Assembly: GCF_000204195.1 (NCBI RefSeq)
Contig: NZ_AFBG01000023.1
Location: forward strand, 1-64,000
Direction of reading: 5' to 3'
Length of the DNA stretch: 64,000 nucleotides
Source of the DNA: Acidovorax radicis N35
GTDB taxonomy: Bacteria > Pseudomonadota > Gammaproteobacteria > Burkholderiales > Burkholderiaceae_C
Position numbers and translations under genes: made by a program
The notes under the pieces: generated by a model
What the model saw: only the letters and a program-made list of their open reading frames with translations
Database searches by the model: none
Told to the model about the DNA's origin: nothing
Shown: piece by piece, positions 1-9,389 of the stretch
How the letters are laid out: every line of letters starts with the position of its first letter
Numbering within the stretch: position 1 is the stretch's first letter

Positions 1-208
1 TTTCGAGCAACTCATAATTAAGAATTGAAGTGAACTTCACTTCTCTCTCATGAGCGTTTGTAGTGCTAAGCACTAGTTCCAAAGAACTTGGCACTCGCCA
101 TCAAACGCCCACGCTTATCGGCTGTATATTTTTAATGAACCGGATCACTCACAAAGACCGAAGTCTTTCTTTGTTTTCCCGACTTAGCTGCGATCAGCTG
201 AGCCTTGA
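1..208 (-). other. rRNA operon leader (5' of 16S rRNA, gene lies off the left edge)
   Basis: No protein gene is supported here. Read on the minus strand, positions about 150-105 contain a boxA-like stretch (TTCATTAAAAAT) followed by ACAGCCGATAAGCGTGGGCG, which resembles the antitermination leader upstream of 16S rRNA in Burkholderiales. Promoter-like elements lie immediately upstream (209-480). The 16S gene itself would begin beyond position 1, so the assignment rests on the leader alone. Seen: motif and promoters. Inferred: the rRNA identity. Confidence 0.6.
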
Positions 209-238
209 ATTCTAGCACAGTTTTTGAAGAACTGTCAA
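209..238 (-). promoter_or_regulatory. rrn promoter P1 (proximal)
   Basis: On the minus strand a perfect -35 TTGACA (238-233) and a -10 TAGAAT (214-209) are separated by 18 bases. The -10 is followed by TCAAGGCTCAGCTGA, a sequence repeated after promoter P2. Confidence 0.6.
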
Positions 239-318
239 ACTTTTGAAAACTTTTTCGTCTTCATCACCTTTCAAACTCAGCGTCTTGCAACACCTTGCTC
301 TACTCAGCGAAGCCTTGA

Positions 319-348
319 ATTATATACCGGTTTTTACACCACCCACAA
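319..348 (-). promoter_or_regulatory. rrn promoter P2
   Basis: Minus strand: -35 TTGTGG (348-343), 18-base spacer, consensus -10 TATAAT (324-319), then TCAAGGCTTCGCTGA. Same architecture and same start-site sequence as P1, about 110 bases further upstream. Confidence 0.55.
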
Positions 349-454
349 CTCAAAACCAAACTTTCTTCACCACCTTCTCAGCCCCTGCAGCAACAAGGCC
401 TCAGCCCCATCACCACCCGAACCACCAGCTCCCTGCATTTCTGCAGAACCGCCT

Positions 455-480
455 CAGTAGCGAAGCCCTCGACTATAGCA
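455..480 (-). promoter_or_regulatory. rrn promoter P3 (extended -10)
   Basis: Minus strand: extended -10 TGCTATAGT (480-472) with no good -35, followed by CGAGGGCTTCGCTACTGA, a diverged form of the motif downstream of P1 and P2. Weakest of the three. Confidence 0.4.
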
Positions 481-587
481 TTAGTTTTAGGGGCAACAGA
501 AAGATGGGAGGAAATTTCTAGGAAGCCTCACTCGCCCCGAACAGGGGTCTGCACGTCAGCCCACTACGCGCAGCAAGCTGCGGCCAC

Positions 588-617
588 TTGTCGCGTAGCT
601 GCACCGCTATCTATATA
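588..617 (+). promoter_or_regulatory. possible sigma-70 promoter of uup
   Basis: TTGTCG (588-593), 18-base spacer, TATATA (612-617) about 105 bases before the uup start codon. The -35 is imperfect. Nothing else promoter-like was seen between the rRNA promoters and uup. Confidence 0.35.
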
Positions 618-723
618 TAGGACAGAAATTAGCAGAGACTCTCGCCAACAGAGGGCGACCAGAACCAGTCCAACAGAGGCAACGGAGAGCTGCGCAGCCT
701 CTCGCCCCGATAATCCAGCCCTT

Positions 724-2622
724 ATGGCACTTATCACCCTACTGGACGCCCAACTCGCATTTGGGCACGTTGCATTGCTGGACCACGCCGGCTTTTCCCT
801 GGAGACTGCAGAACGCGTTGGACTGATCGGTCGCAACGGTGCAGGCAAATCCTCGCTTCTCAAAATCCTCGGCGGTCTTGCAAAGCCGGACGACGGCTCG
901 CTACAGGTCCAACAAGGCGTGCGAATTGCCTTTGTGGCCCAGGAGCCATCGCTGGACGCTACGGCCACCATCTTCAAATCTGCTTCTGAAGGACTGCAGC
1001 GGATTATCGCAATCCGCGATCAGTATCTGTCGGGCGCGGAAGGGCTTGACCTGGATGCCCTGCAATCCGAAATCGAAGCGTACGATGCCTGGAACTGGGA
1101 GCAGCGGGTAGAGGAGACCCTGCAGCGGCTGCACCTTGATCCCGACGCTGTCATCGGGACGCTGTCGGGTGGAACCAAGAAACGTGTCGCACTGGCACAG
1201 GCGCTGGTGGCTCGTCCCGATGTACTGCTGCTCGACGAACCCACCAACCATCTGGATCTCGATTCAATCGAATGGTTGGAGGACCTTCTGCTCGATTTTC
1301 CGGGCAGCGTTGTCACCATCACCCATGATCGATCATTCCTCGATCGCGTCGCCACCCGCATCGTTGAGCTGGACCGAGGTCAATTGCGATCCTACCCCGG
1401 TAACTTCGCGCAGTATCAGCTGCAAAAGGAAGACCAGCTAGCGCAGGAGGCCGTCATTTCCGCCAAAGCCGACAAGCTTTTGGCGCAGGAAGAAGTCTGG
1501 ATACGCCGCGGCGTCGAAGCGCGCCGCACTCGCAGCCAGAGCCGCATCAGCCGCCTGGAGCATTTGCGTGCGCGCCGCGAAGCACGCCGCGAAGTGGTCG
1601 GCAGCGTTCGCATGGATGTGGCGACCGGTGGCTCCAACGGATATCAGGGAAAGATCGTCGCGGAGCTGACGGGAGTCAGCAAGTCGTTCGGCGACAAGAC
1701 CATCGTTCGCAATTTCACCGGAACCATCTTGCGCGGGGACAAAGTAGGACTGATTGGCCCCAATGGCGCAGGGAAGACCACACTGCTCAAAATGATCCTG
1801 GGCGAGTTGGCACCTGACGAGGGAACCATCCGCCAAGGGGCTAACCTGCAGGTTGCTTATTTCGATCAGATGCGCCACGCCGTCAATCTGGATGCCACCC
1901 TGGAAGACTTCATCAGCCCGGGCAGCGAATGGATCGAAATAGGCAACCAGCGCAAGCACGTCAAAAGCTATCTGAGTGATTTCCTGTTCTCTCCTGCCCG
2001 GGCGCATTCCCCGGTCCGCTCCCTATCAGGTGGCGAACGCAATCGTCTGTTGCTGGCACGGCTGTTCGCCCGCCCTGCGAATGTCCTGGTGCTGGACGAA
2101 CCCACCAACGATCTCGACATCGACACGCTGGATCTCCTGGAAGAGCTACTGGAAAACTACGAAGGTACCGTGTTCCTCGTCAGCCACGACCGGACATTTC
2201 TCGACAACGTGGTCACCAGCACGATCGCATTTGAAGGCGACGGCTTGTGGCGCGAGTACGAAGGGGGCGTACAGGACTGGCTGGTGCAATCCAAGCGCAG
2301 CAGGGCCCTCAACGCGTCCGCGCCCACCACCAAGAAGGCTGACAGAGAAAATTTGAATGAAAATACGGCCCAGGGCTTATTTAATAGGCCTGAGCAGCTA
2401 TCAAAAAAGAAGCTAAGTTACAAAGAGCAGCGCGAGCTTGATCAACTTCCCGCGCAAATAGCGGCATTGGAATCAGAACAGCAAGAACTGCAAGCGGCCT
2501 TGGCCGATGGAAGGCTGTACAGCACCGATCCTGCAAAGGCCACAGCCATGACCGCACGGGCTGGCGAGATAGAGGAAGCGTTGATGACGGCTCTGGAGCG
2601 CTGGACAGCCCTGGCCGCATAA
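724..2622 (+). CDS. uup: ABC-F family ATPase Uup
   Basis: Soluble tandem ABC ATPase of 632 residues without membrane segments. The first nucleotide-binding domain has Walker A GRNGAGKS (36-43), signature LSGG (147-150) and Walker B DEPTNHLD (171-178). The second has GPNGAGKT (about 345-352), LSGGERNR (about 434) and DEPTNDLD. An arginine-rich linker (around 270-300) joins them, and the C-terminal 70 residues (KKLSYKEQRELDQLP onward) form the charged coiled coil typical of Uup, which binds branched DNA and affects transposon excision in E. coli; ABC-F proteins also act on ribosomes. It lies between the rRNA operon and the che cluster and is not part of the motility locus. Convergent with cheB. 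Confidence 0.93.
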   Translation: MALITLLDAQLAFGHVALLDHAGFSLETAERVGLIGRNGAGKSSLLKILGGLAKPDDGSLQVQQGVRIAFVAQEPSLDATATIFKSASEGLQRIIAIRDQYLSGAEGLDLDALQSEIEAYDAWNWEQRVEETLQRLHLDPDAVIGTLSGGTKKRVALAQALVARPDVLLLDEPTNHLDLDSIEWLEDLLLDFPGSVVTITHDRSFLDRVATRIVELDRGQLRSYPGNFAQYQLQKEDQLAQEAVISAKADKLLAQEEVWIRRGVEARRTRSQSRISRLEHLRARREARREVVGSVRMDVATGGSNGYQGKIVAELTGVSKSFGDKTIVRNFTGTILRGDKVGLIGPNGAGKTTLLKMILGELAPDEGTIRQGANLQVAYFDQMRHAVNLDATLEDFISPGSEWIEIGNQRKHVKSYLSDFLFSPARAHSPVRSLSGGERNRLLLARLFARPANVLVLDEPTNDLDIDTLDLLEELLENYEGTVFLVSHDRTFLDNVVTSTIAFEGDGLWREYEGGVQDWLVQSKRSRALNASAPTTKKADRENLNENTAQGLFNRPEQLSKKKLSYKEQRELDQLPAQIAALESEQQELQAALADGRLYSTDPAKATAMTARAGEIEEALMTALERWTALAA

Positions 2623-2706
2623 ACCAGCCGACACCGGGGCAACACCAAGGCTGCGCAATCGCCGGAAGCATCCGGTCTGCGCATGCCAGCTATGCCAGTT
2701 ACCCCA

Positions 2707-3813
2707 TCAGATTCGATGGTGCAGCCGGTCTGTAGCACCACGCAGGCGTGCGATCAATGCCGACGCAATTTGCCCCAGCGGCAGAACTTCGTCGGCAGCA
2801 CCATGGGCAATCGCTTCACGCGGCATACCAAAAACGATGCAGGTCGCCTCATCCTGCACATAGTTGTAGCTACCAGCGTCCTTCATTTCCCGCATCGCAG
2901 CGGCCCCATCGTTTCCCATACCGGTGAGCATGATGCCGAACGCGTTGCGTCCGACTACAGCTGCGGCCGATTTGAACAACACTTCTACCGAAGGCTTGTG
3001 GCGGTTCACGGGTGGGCCGTCATCCACCACCGCTACATAATTGGCGCCACTGCGGGCCACATGAAACTGAGTACCACCCGGGGCAATATAGGCATGGCCA
3101 GGCAAGATGCGCTCGCCATTCACCGCCTCCTTGACCGTGATCTGGCAAAGACCATTCAGCCGAGCCGCGAAGCTGGTGGTGAACCCTGGGGGCATGTGCT
3201 GAGTGATGACGATCGCTGGCGAATCCGCAGGCATCTGCACCAACACCTCCTTGATAGCCTCCGTGCCACCCGTGGACGCACCGATGCAGATCAGCTTTTC
3301 GGTGGACAAGCGGCCCAGAAGCGCTGACGCGGTGGGCGCTGCTGCCACTCCAGCCGATCCTCCCGCACCGCCGGAAGGCGTGTTTTCACGCGCAGGCGCG
3401 CGGCGAACCTGGGCCACCGCAGCCACGCGGATCTTATCCACGATCTGAGCCGCAAGATCATTGAGGCCGCTGGCCAAGCCAACACGGGGCTTGGCTACAA
3501 AATCGACGGCACCCAGCTCCAGGGCCTTCATCGTCACCTCAGCGCCCCGCTCCGTCAGCGTGGAAATCATCACCACAGGCATCGGGCGCAAGCGCATCAA
3601 ACGCCCCAGAAAGTCGATGCCATCCATGCGAGGCATCTCAACATCCAATGTGATGACATCGGGATTGAGCTCGCGGATCATCTCGCGCGCCACCAAGGGA
3701 TCATTGGCGGTGCCGATGCACTCCATGTCCCGCTGCCGGTTGATGATCTCGGACAGCAGACTGCGGACCAACGCCGAATCGTCCACCACGATCACCCGGA
3801 TTTTCCTGCTCAT
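2707..3813 (-). CDS. cheB: chemotaxis methylesterase/glutamine deamidase CheB
   Basis: Response-regulator-controlled enzyme that demethylates (and deamidates) receptor glutamates during adaptation; 368 residues. The N-terminal receiver domain has D11/D12 and the phosphoacceptor D57 (in [12 protein letters not shown]). An Ala/Gly/Pro linker (about 135-165) leads to the CheB esterase domain with S180 (GASTGG), H206 (TQHMPPG) and D302 (TGMGNDG), the expected catalytic triad. A Shine-Dalgarno GGAAGG precedes the ATG. Last gene of the minus-strand che operon, directly after cheD. Confidence 0.97.
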   Translation of the reverse strand: MSRKIRVIVVDDSALVRSLLSEIINRQRDMECIGTANDPLVAREMIRELNPDVITLDVEMPRMDGIDFLGRLMRLRPMPVVMISTLTERGAEVTMKALELGAVDFVAKPRVGLASGLNDLAAQIVDKIRVAAVAQVRRAPARENTPSGGAGGSAGVAAAPTASALLGRLSTEKLICIGASTGGTEAIKEVLVQMPADSPAIVITQHMPPGFTTSFAARLNGLCQITVKEAVNGERILPGHAYIAPGGTQFHVARSGANYVAVVDDGPPVNRHKPSVEVLFKSAAAVVGRNAFGIMLTGMGNDGAAAMREMKDAGSYNYVQDEATCIVFGMPREAIAHGAADEVLPLGQIASALIARLRGATDRLHHRI

Positions 3814-3828
3814 TAACTCACGCCTTCC

Positions 3829-4578
3829 TCAAAACAGATCAACAGAACCGCCCGAGGTAGTCTTTGCCACAGTGGCTGCATTGCCGCGCACTTCCTGGGC
3901 CACCAAGGCTTCGGGGTGTGCATGCGCCAATCGCTTCACCATGGCTTTCCCTGTGATAGGGAAAAAAACCACCTTGCGCGGATAAATATCCAGGACATCC
4001 TCGGAGACGATGGGAATACGCTCCGTATGCAGGTAGTTCAAAACAAAATTGGTGTTGCGCTCTCCGACATTCATGGTCGTGAAGTTGTGCATCACCTGCG
4101 CGCCCCCAAAAATCTTGGCCTGCATGGTTTCGCGACGGGCCCCCAGCTTGAGCATCTCGTTGATCAGCAATTCCATGGCATACGAGCCATAACGCCCTGA
4201 CGCATCCGCAACATCACCGTCGGGCAGCATGAAGTGGTTCATCCCACCCACGTGCGCGCGGCTGTCCCAAAGACAGGCGGCAATACACGACCCCAACACG
4301 GTCATGATGATCATGTTCTCGTCACCGACAAAATACTCACCAGGGAGGACTTTCACAGCGTTGTGCTGGAAATGATGGTCCAGATAGAAAAAAGATGCCT
4401 CCCCAGGCTTGCGGCTGCGTGTTTTGAGCTCCTGCAGCGAAGACTCCCGTGCAGGTCCAGTCCCTGCGGAATAGATGTCCGCACTCAATGGCGCAATGCG
4501 CGGGGCACGTCGCCGTTCGGACGAGCCTGGAGAAGCTGCGGCCGGGGGAAGAGATGATCCTGAAGGAATATTGGTCAT
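3829..4578 (-). CDS. cheD: chemoreceptor glutamine deamidase CheD
   Basis: Deamidates receptor glutamines to glutamates so CheR can methylate them. The catalytic Cys lies in LGSCIAACLWD and the catalytic His in GGMNHFML. The ATG at 4578 (MTNIPSG) was chosen because the longer open frame (from 4686) runs back into cheR; it gives 249 residues. That is still longer than a typical CheD (about 160-200), with an Arg/Ala/Pro-rich N-terminal extension of about 60 residues. The C-terminus ends GGSVDLF, the same last six residues as the small CheZ-like protein at 8761-9207. Between cheR and cheB. Confidence 0.93.
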   Translation of the reverse strand: MTNIPSGSSLPPAAASPGSSERRRAPRIAPLSADIYSAGTGPARESSLQELKTRSRKPGEASFFYLDHHFQHNAVKVLPGEYFVGDENMIIMTVLGSCIAACLWDSRAHVGGMNHFMLPDGDVADASGRYGSYAMELLINEMLKLGARRETMQAKIFGGAQVMHNFTTMNVGERNTNFVLNYLHTERIPIVSEDVLDIYPRKVVFFPITGKAMVKRLAHAHPEALVAQEVRGNAATVAKTTSGGSVDLF

Positions 4579-4606
4579 GGGGCTAGGTGCGAGGCAACAT
4601 GGCAGG

Positions 4607-5512
4607 TCAGCGGCGCTCGTACACGGTTTTGCCACGCAGCGTAAACAGGTCTCTGGACTCGCTAAAGTTTTCGGCATGTCCCACAAACAGCATGCCCCCA
4701 GGTTTCAAGACCCGGTGAATCCGCTCTAGCACACGCCTCTGCGTAGGAGCATCAAAGTAGATCATCACGTTGCGGCAAAAAACCACATCAAAGGGTTCTT
4801 TGAACGGCCAATCGTCCCGGATGAGATTCACGCTCATGAAATCAATCGCGCGTCGCAGCTCCGGCTTGGCCCGCACCATGCCGAGATTGCCACCCTTCCC
4901 ACGCAGGAAAAACTTCTGCAACCGCTCCGGGCTCAAGCCCTTGAGGCTGTCAAGACGATAGACACCTTGCGCCGCAGTCGCCAAGACACGGGAATCAATA
5001 TCACTGGCAGTGAGCTTGAACGAAGCGTTGGCCCCCAGCGCCTCGAATGCCGTCATGACAATCGAATAAGGCTCTTCTCCGGTGGACGCCGCGTTGCACC
5101 AAACCTTCCAGCCGGCAGACGGCTTGCCCCGCAGGTGTGAAGCAAAAATTTCGAAGTGATGCTGCTCGCGGAAAAATGCCGTGAGGTTGGTAGTGAGCGC
5201 ATTGATGAACTCCTGCCACTCCGGGCCGTCGTGCGTCTCCAACCATCCCAGATAGTCATGAAAACTGCTGTGCCCCGTATCCCGCAAGCGGCGTGAAAGC
5301 CGGCTGTACACCATGGCATGCTTGCCGTCGTGCAAGCTGATCCCCGCCCGCTGATAGATCAATGCCTGGACCCGCGCAAAATCTGCGTTGGTCCAGACAA
5401 ATTCACGCCCCTGAGCCAGCGGCCCCGACGGGGCCGCCGCAGCGGCATACGCGGGGTCCACCCTGCCGATAGTGGGCCGGGCTGCAGAAGAGGCACTGGT
5501 GGTTGGGGCCAT
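4607..5512 (-). CDS. cheR: chemotaxis protein methyltransferase CheR
   Basis: S-adenosylmethionine-dependent methyltransferase acting on receptor glutamates. With the ATG at 5512 (MAPTTSAS) the protein has 301 residues; a GTG at 5563 would add 17. Residues about 45-100 form the helical CheR N domain; the SAM domain carries NAASTGEEPYS, TASDIDSRVL and FCRNVMIYFD. An Ala-rich N-terminus precedes the conserved part. Follows cheW and precedes cheD with a 28-base gap; no strong ribosome-binding site is visible at either start, so the start is uncertain. Confidence 0.95.
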   Translation of the reverse strand: MAPTTSASSAARPTIGRVDPAYAAAAAPSGPLAQGREFVWTNADFARVQALIYQRAGISLHDGKHAMVYSRLSRRLRDTGHSSFHDYLGWLETHDGPEWQEFINALTTNLTAFFREQHHFEIFASHLRGKPSAGWKVWCNAASTGEEPYSIVMTAFEALGANASFKLTASDIDSRVLATAAQGVYRLDSLKGLSPERLQKFFLRGKGGNLGMVRAKPELRRAIDFMSVNLIRDDWPFKEPFDVVFCRNVMIYFDAPTQRRVLERIHRVLKPGGMLFVGHAENFSESRDLFTLRGKTVYERR

Positions 5513-5613
5513 ATTGATCGTCCGACGGGAAATCCTGTTCGCTCCTAGAGATCTGCAAGCCACACCCGCAAACTGGCAGGTGACGGTTCCACCACGTTAG
5601 CGACGGAGGCGTC

Positions 5614-6102
5614 CTACTCGTTGGCAGTCACCAGCCCCATGTCTACACCGGACATGAGCTTTTCGATGTCCAGCAGAATCAGCATTCGCTCCCCCACCGA
5701 TCCAAGTCCGAGAATGCAACTGTTGTCGATGGCACTTTCAATATCTGGTGCCGAGCGGATGCTCTCTGGTGTCAGTTCCATGACGTCGCTGACGGAGTCC
5801 ACCACGATTCCAACCACCCGGTTACGGAGGTTCAAGATGATGACCACCGTGAAGCTGTTGTAGTCGGCCTGCGCGCAGTTGAACTTGAGGCGCATATCGA
5901 CAATGGGCACGATGGTCCCACGCAGATTGACGACACCCTTGATGAAATTGGGAGCGTTCGCAATCCGTGTCGGCGGCTCATAGCCACGGATTTCCTGCAC
6001 TTTCAGGATGTCGATGCCGTACTCTTCCTGGTCGAGGCGGAACGTCAGATATTCACGGGTGCCCGTTGGCACCGCTTCTGCAGTTTTACCCATCACACTC
6101 AT
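5614..6102 (-). CDS. cheW: chemotaxis coupling protein CheW
   Basis: Adaptor of 162 residues linking receptors to CheA in the signalling array. A single CheW domain spans most of the protein, with family hallmarks such as [26 protein letters not shown] and [22 protein letters not shown] precedes the ATG at good spacing. Lies just after cheA and before cheR in the same operon. Confidence 0.97.
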   Translation of the reverse strand: MSVMGKTAEAVPTGTREYLTFRLDQEEYGIDILKVQEIRGYEPPTRIANAPNFIKGVVNLRGTIVPIVDMRLKFNCAQADYNSFTVVIILNLRNRVVGIVVDSVSDVMELTPESIRSAPDIESAIDNSCILGLGSVGERMLILLDIEKLMSGVDMGLVTANE

Positions 6103-6158
6103 GGTGCATTCTCCTTTCGTGACAGCGCCATGCCCCTCTCGGGCACAGCCGCTTAAAT

Positions 6159-8309
6159 CTAGTGGCGCGCCCGTCGCACCAAGCCACCGGTGTCCAGAAT
6201 GAGCGCAACCGTGCCGTCGCCCAAGATGGTGGCCCCGGATACGTTGGGGACCTTGCGGTAGTTCGACTCAAGGTTCTTGACGACTACCTGGTGCTGGCCC
6301 AGCAACTCGTCGACCAACAGCGCCACACGGCTGCCATCTGCCTCCACAACCACCATGATGTTGCTGGATTTGTTTGGGTCGAAACGCGGCACCTGGAAAA
6401 TTTTCTCCAGTGCGATCACAGGCATGTACTCGTCGCGCACTTTCACCAGTTGCGAGCCCTGGGCCACGGTGCTCACATCGTCTGCGTTGACCTGGAAAGA
6501 CTCCACCACCGAAGACAGCGGAAGAATGTAAACCTCATCGCTCACTCCCACGGACATGCCATCCATGATGGCCAGCGTCAGCGGCAAGCGCACAGAGACC
6601 TTCATCCCGTAACCTTCAGCGGAATCGATTTCAACCGAGCCGTTGAGCGCAGCAATGTTGCGCTTGACCACATCCATACCCACACCACGCCCCGACACGT
6701 CGGTCACCTCATCCGCGGTAGAGAAACCGGGGGCAAAGATCAACTGCCAGACTTCGGCGTCGCTCATCTGCTCGGACACTTCAATGCCACGTTCTTGTGC
6801 TTTGCTGAGGATTTTTTCGCGCGAGAGTCCACGGCCATCGTCGCGCACCTCAATCACGATCGAGCCGCCCTGGTGAGAGGCCGACAACGTGATGGTTCCA
6901 TGCTCGGATTTGCCTTTGGCCAATCGGTCTGCCGGCATCTCGATCCCGTGGTCGCAACTGTTGCGCACCAGGTGAGTCAGCGGGTCCGTGATCTTCTCGA
7001 CCAAACCTTTGTCCAGTTCGGTGGCTTCGCCCAGCGTCACCAGTTCAACCTTCTTGCCCAGCTTGTTGGCCAAGTCCCGTAGCATGCGGGGGAAACGGCT
7101 AAAAACAATCGACATCGGAATCATGCGGATCGACATGACCGACTCCTGAAGATCGCGAGTATTGCGATCCAGGTCGGCCAGTCCCGCCAGCAGCTGTTGA
7201 TAAGCACCCGCATCCAACCCGCGGCTGTTTTGGGCCAGCATTGCCTGGGTGATCACCAGTTCACCCACCAGATTGATCAGCTGATCGACCTTTTTCACAT
7301 CGACGCGAATCGTTGTGGACTCCATTTGTGCCTGCATGGCGACCTTAGGCTCACTGGCCTTCGGCGCCACCACCGCCTTGGAGGCTTGCGCGGGGGCATG
7401 TGCAGCCGCCTGAGGTGCCTCAGCACGTGGCGCACCAGGCGCGTCACTGAAGAATCCGTAGGCTTCACCCCCAGCAGCACCGGCTGCGAGTGCAACTTCT
7501 TCATCCTCATCAAGCGATTGGGCTGGCGCTGCCCCCCCAGCATCGCGAATCAACACTTGCTCCTTGGCCACATGAAAGGCAAACAGGTCGAGAAGGTCGT
7601 CGTTGGTGGAGGTGGTTTCCACCGCGAAGAGCCGCGTATTTGCCTGTTGACTTTCTATGTCACGAATAGCCCCGAGGCCAGGGATATCCCGGAACAGCTC
7701 CTTGATGGCGTCCGCCTGCTCCAATCGGTCCAACGGGCCAATCTGAATCTCCAGCATCCGCGCTTGGCCTGCCACCGCCGGCGCAATCACCTTCGGTGCG
7801 GGCGCGGGCGCAGCAACCTGGGGTGCTGGTGAAGGTGCCGCAGGCGACGGCGTTGGAGCCACAGCGGGGGCATCACCGGGTACCTGCCCCGCAGCAAGCT
7901 CACTGATGCGACGGACCAGTGAAGTGGTGGACACAGCATCACCCTGTCCACCCGCCTGATGGCGGGCCAACAGGCTGCGGGAAGCATCGGCAGATTCCAG
8001 CAGCACGTCCACCATCTGGGGGATGGGCTGCAGTTCATGGCGGCGCAACCGATCCAAAAGAGACTCCATCTGGTGGGTCAGTTCGGCAACATCCGAGAAC
8101 CCAAAAGTGGCCGAACCACCCTTGATCGAATGGGCACACCGGAAGATGCCATTGAGTTCTTCGTCGTTGGCGCTACTCAAATCCAGGTCCAGAAGCATCT
8201 GCTCCATCTGGTCCAGGTTTTCGCCCGCTTCCTCGAAAAAGATCTGATAGAACTGGCTCAGGTCGAAGTCAGCGCCTGCACCCGATCCTTCTTGGTAGGT
8301 TTCCGCCAT
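6159..8309 (-). CDS. cheA: chemotaxis sensor histidine kinase CheA
   Basis: Cytoplasmic kinase of 716 residues that phosphorylates CheY and CheB in response to receptors. Domains in order: P1/Hpt with phosphorylatable H60 (CAHSIKGG); Ala/Pro-rich linkers around a P2-like region (about 145-320); P3 dimerisation (about 330-390); P4 ATPase with N box [10 protein letters not shown] and later glycine boxes; P5 CheW-like regulatory domain to the end. Transcribed after cheY and before cheW; the start codon is 39 bases downstream of the cheY stop. Confidence 0.97.
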   Translation of the reverse strand: MAETYQEGSGAGADFDLSQFYQIFFEEAGENLDQMEQMLLDLDLSSANDEELNGIFRCAHSIKGGSATFGFSDVAELTHQMESLLDRLRRHELQPIPQMVDVLLESADASRSLLARHQAGGQGDAVSTTSLVRRISELAAGQVPGDAPAVAPTPSPAAPSPAPQVAAPAPAPKVIAPAVAGQARMLEIQIGPLDRLEQADAIKELFRDIPGLGAIRDIESQQANTRLFAVETTSTNDDLLDLFAFHVAKEQVLIRDAGGAAPAQSLDEDEEVALAAGAAGGEAYGFFSDAPGAPRAEAPQAAAHAPAQASKAVVAPKASEPKVAMQAQMESTTIRVDVKKVDQLINLVGELVITQAMLAQNSRGLDAGAYQQLLAGLADLDRNTRDLQESVMSIRMIPMSIVFSRFPRMLRDLANKLGKKVELVTLGEATELDKGLVEKITDPLTHLVRNSCDHGIEMPADRLAKGKSEHGTITLSASHQGGSIVIEVRDDGRGLSREKILSKAQERGIEVSEQMSDAEVWQLIFAPGFSTADEVTDVSGRGVGMDVVKRNIAALNGSVEIDSAEGYGMKVSVRLPLTLAIMDGMSVGVSDEVYILPLSSVVESFQVNADDVSTVAQGSQLVKVRDEYMPVIALEKIFQVPRFDPNKSSNIMVVVEADGSRVALLVDELLGQHQVVVKNLESNYRKVPNVSGATILGDGTVALILDTGGLVRRARH

Positions 8310-8348
8310 CGTGGGCTCCTGTGTACTTGGTGATCCTGGACAACCGGC

Positions 8349-8711
8349 TCAGCGGATCACTTTCTGGATAACTTCGATCAGGCGATTAGGATCAAAGGGT
8401 TTGACGAGCCAGCCCGTGGCCCCTGCGGTCCGCCCCGCCTGCTTCATCTGATCGCTGGACTCGGTAGTGAGAATCAGAATCGGAATGGTCTTGAATTTTG
8501 GGTTTTCACGCAGTTTTCGCGTGAGTCCAATCCCGTCCAGCCGAGGCATGTTCTGGTCTGCCAGCACGAGATCAATGTTGTGGCTCTCGGCCTTTTCCAG
8601 GGCATCCTGCCCATCCACTGCCTCCACGACGTGATAGCCGGCACCCGTGAGAGTGAACGACACCATTTTTCGCATGGACGGTGAATCATCTACGGCAAGG
8701 ATCGATTGCAT
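8349..8711 (-). CDS. cheY: chemotaxis response regulator CheY (first copy)
   Basis: Single-domain receiver of 120 residues. D8/D9 bind Mg, D52 (LVLADQNMP) is the phosphoacceptor, and the Thr and Lys switch residues lie in LTTESSD and WLVKPFD. The start at 8711 (MQSILAVDD) is preceded by GGAG; a longer open frame upstream would overlap the neighbouring gene. It is the more divergent of two CheY copies here (compare 39611-39997) and may feed CheA phosphate to the motor or act as a phosphate sink. Confidence 0.93.
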   Translation of the reverse strand: MQSILAVDDSPSMRKMVSFTLTGAGYHVVEAVDGQDALEKAESHNIDLVLADQNMPRLDGIGLTRKLRENPKFKTIPILILTTESSDQMKQAGRTAGATGWLVKPFDPNRLIEVIQKVIR

Positions 8712-8760
8712 GTAAGGCTCCAACTGACTTGAATATATAGGTGAACCAGTGATGTGAGGG

Positions 8761-9207
8761 TCAGAACAGGTCCACAGAACCCGCATCCATCTCGCTCTGC
8801 GTGACGGGATTGGGCCGGTCGGGCGCCATCTCCGCAAAGGGGGCGGCTTCTTCACCATCTTCGTTGCCCATGGCCTCGGAGGCAAGGCGGAAAGCGCATC
8901 CTTGCAGCACTTTGGTCGTGTGCCAGATCAACTGGGATGCCATGTCCTGAAACTGCAACTCGGTCACAGCACTCCGCAGTGCTGCACGGGCGGCCACCAG
9001 CTCAGGGGAATCTGCAACAGCGGCATCCGTTAGCACGGCATTCGCCTCTCCGAAGCGTTCCAGCAGGTTGTCGGTTGCATGGTTAAGCAGTCCTTCCAGG
9101 CGATGCAGGTCATGCATAACGACCAGCAACGAATCCTGCAGTTCTGCCGCCACCATGACGGGAACCTGGACAGCAGGTCCTCCAGACGTTGTTAGCGTAG
9201 ATTGCAT
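8761..9207 (-). CDS. small CheZ-like helical protein, candidate CheY-P phosphatase
   Basis: 148 residues, predicted largely helical. Residues 86-92 read FQDMASQ. This places Asp88 and Gln92 exactly as the catalytic Asp and Gln of CheZ (FQDLTGQ in E. coli; FHDLTGQ with D133 and Q137 in the true CheZ at 40002). The C-terminus ends AGSVDLF, a short acidic-hydrophobic tail like the CheY-binding tail of CheZ. It lacks the length of CheZ (about 208-215) and is not a clear family member. First gene of the che operon, immediately before cheY. Seen: motif and tail. Inferred: phosphatase activity. Confidence 0.6.
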   Translation of the reverse strand: MQSTLTTSGGPAVQVPVMVAAELQDSLLVVMHDLHRLEGLLNHATDNLLERFGEANAVLTDAAVADSPELVAARAALRSAVTELQFQDMASQLIWHTTKVLQGCAFRLASEAMGNEDGEEAAPFAEMAPDRPNPVTQSEMDAGSVDLF

Positions 9208-9374
9208 CGTTTCTCCATCGCGGCACGCAGCAGCAAAGCACGCAAAAACACAGGACTACGACACCCGCACAATGGCCCAAAGCCCTTGTGCACCCTCGTG
9301 CCAGCACCCATTGGACGCTGACGCGGAAACCATCCCAATCGGACAAACACCCTTGTTTGTTCCAATTTGTATCC

Positions 9375-9380
9375 TATGAT
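9375..9380 (+). promoter_or_regulatory. -10 element close to the kinase start codon
   Basis: TATGAT at 9375-9380 with an upstream TTGTTT about 16 bases away. A transcript would start near 9387, only about three bases before the ATG at 9390, and no Shine-Dalgarno is visible. This suggests a leaderless mRNA. Confidence 0.4.
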
Positions 9381-9389
9381 AGCGCTCCT

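Noticed and set aside
108..150. GCCGATAA match to the sigma-28 -10 on the minus strand
   Set aside because: No TAAAGTTT at the right spacing; the octamer belongs to the rRNA leader sequence.
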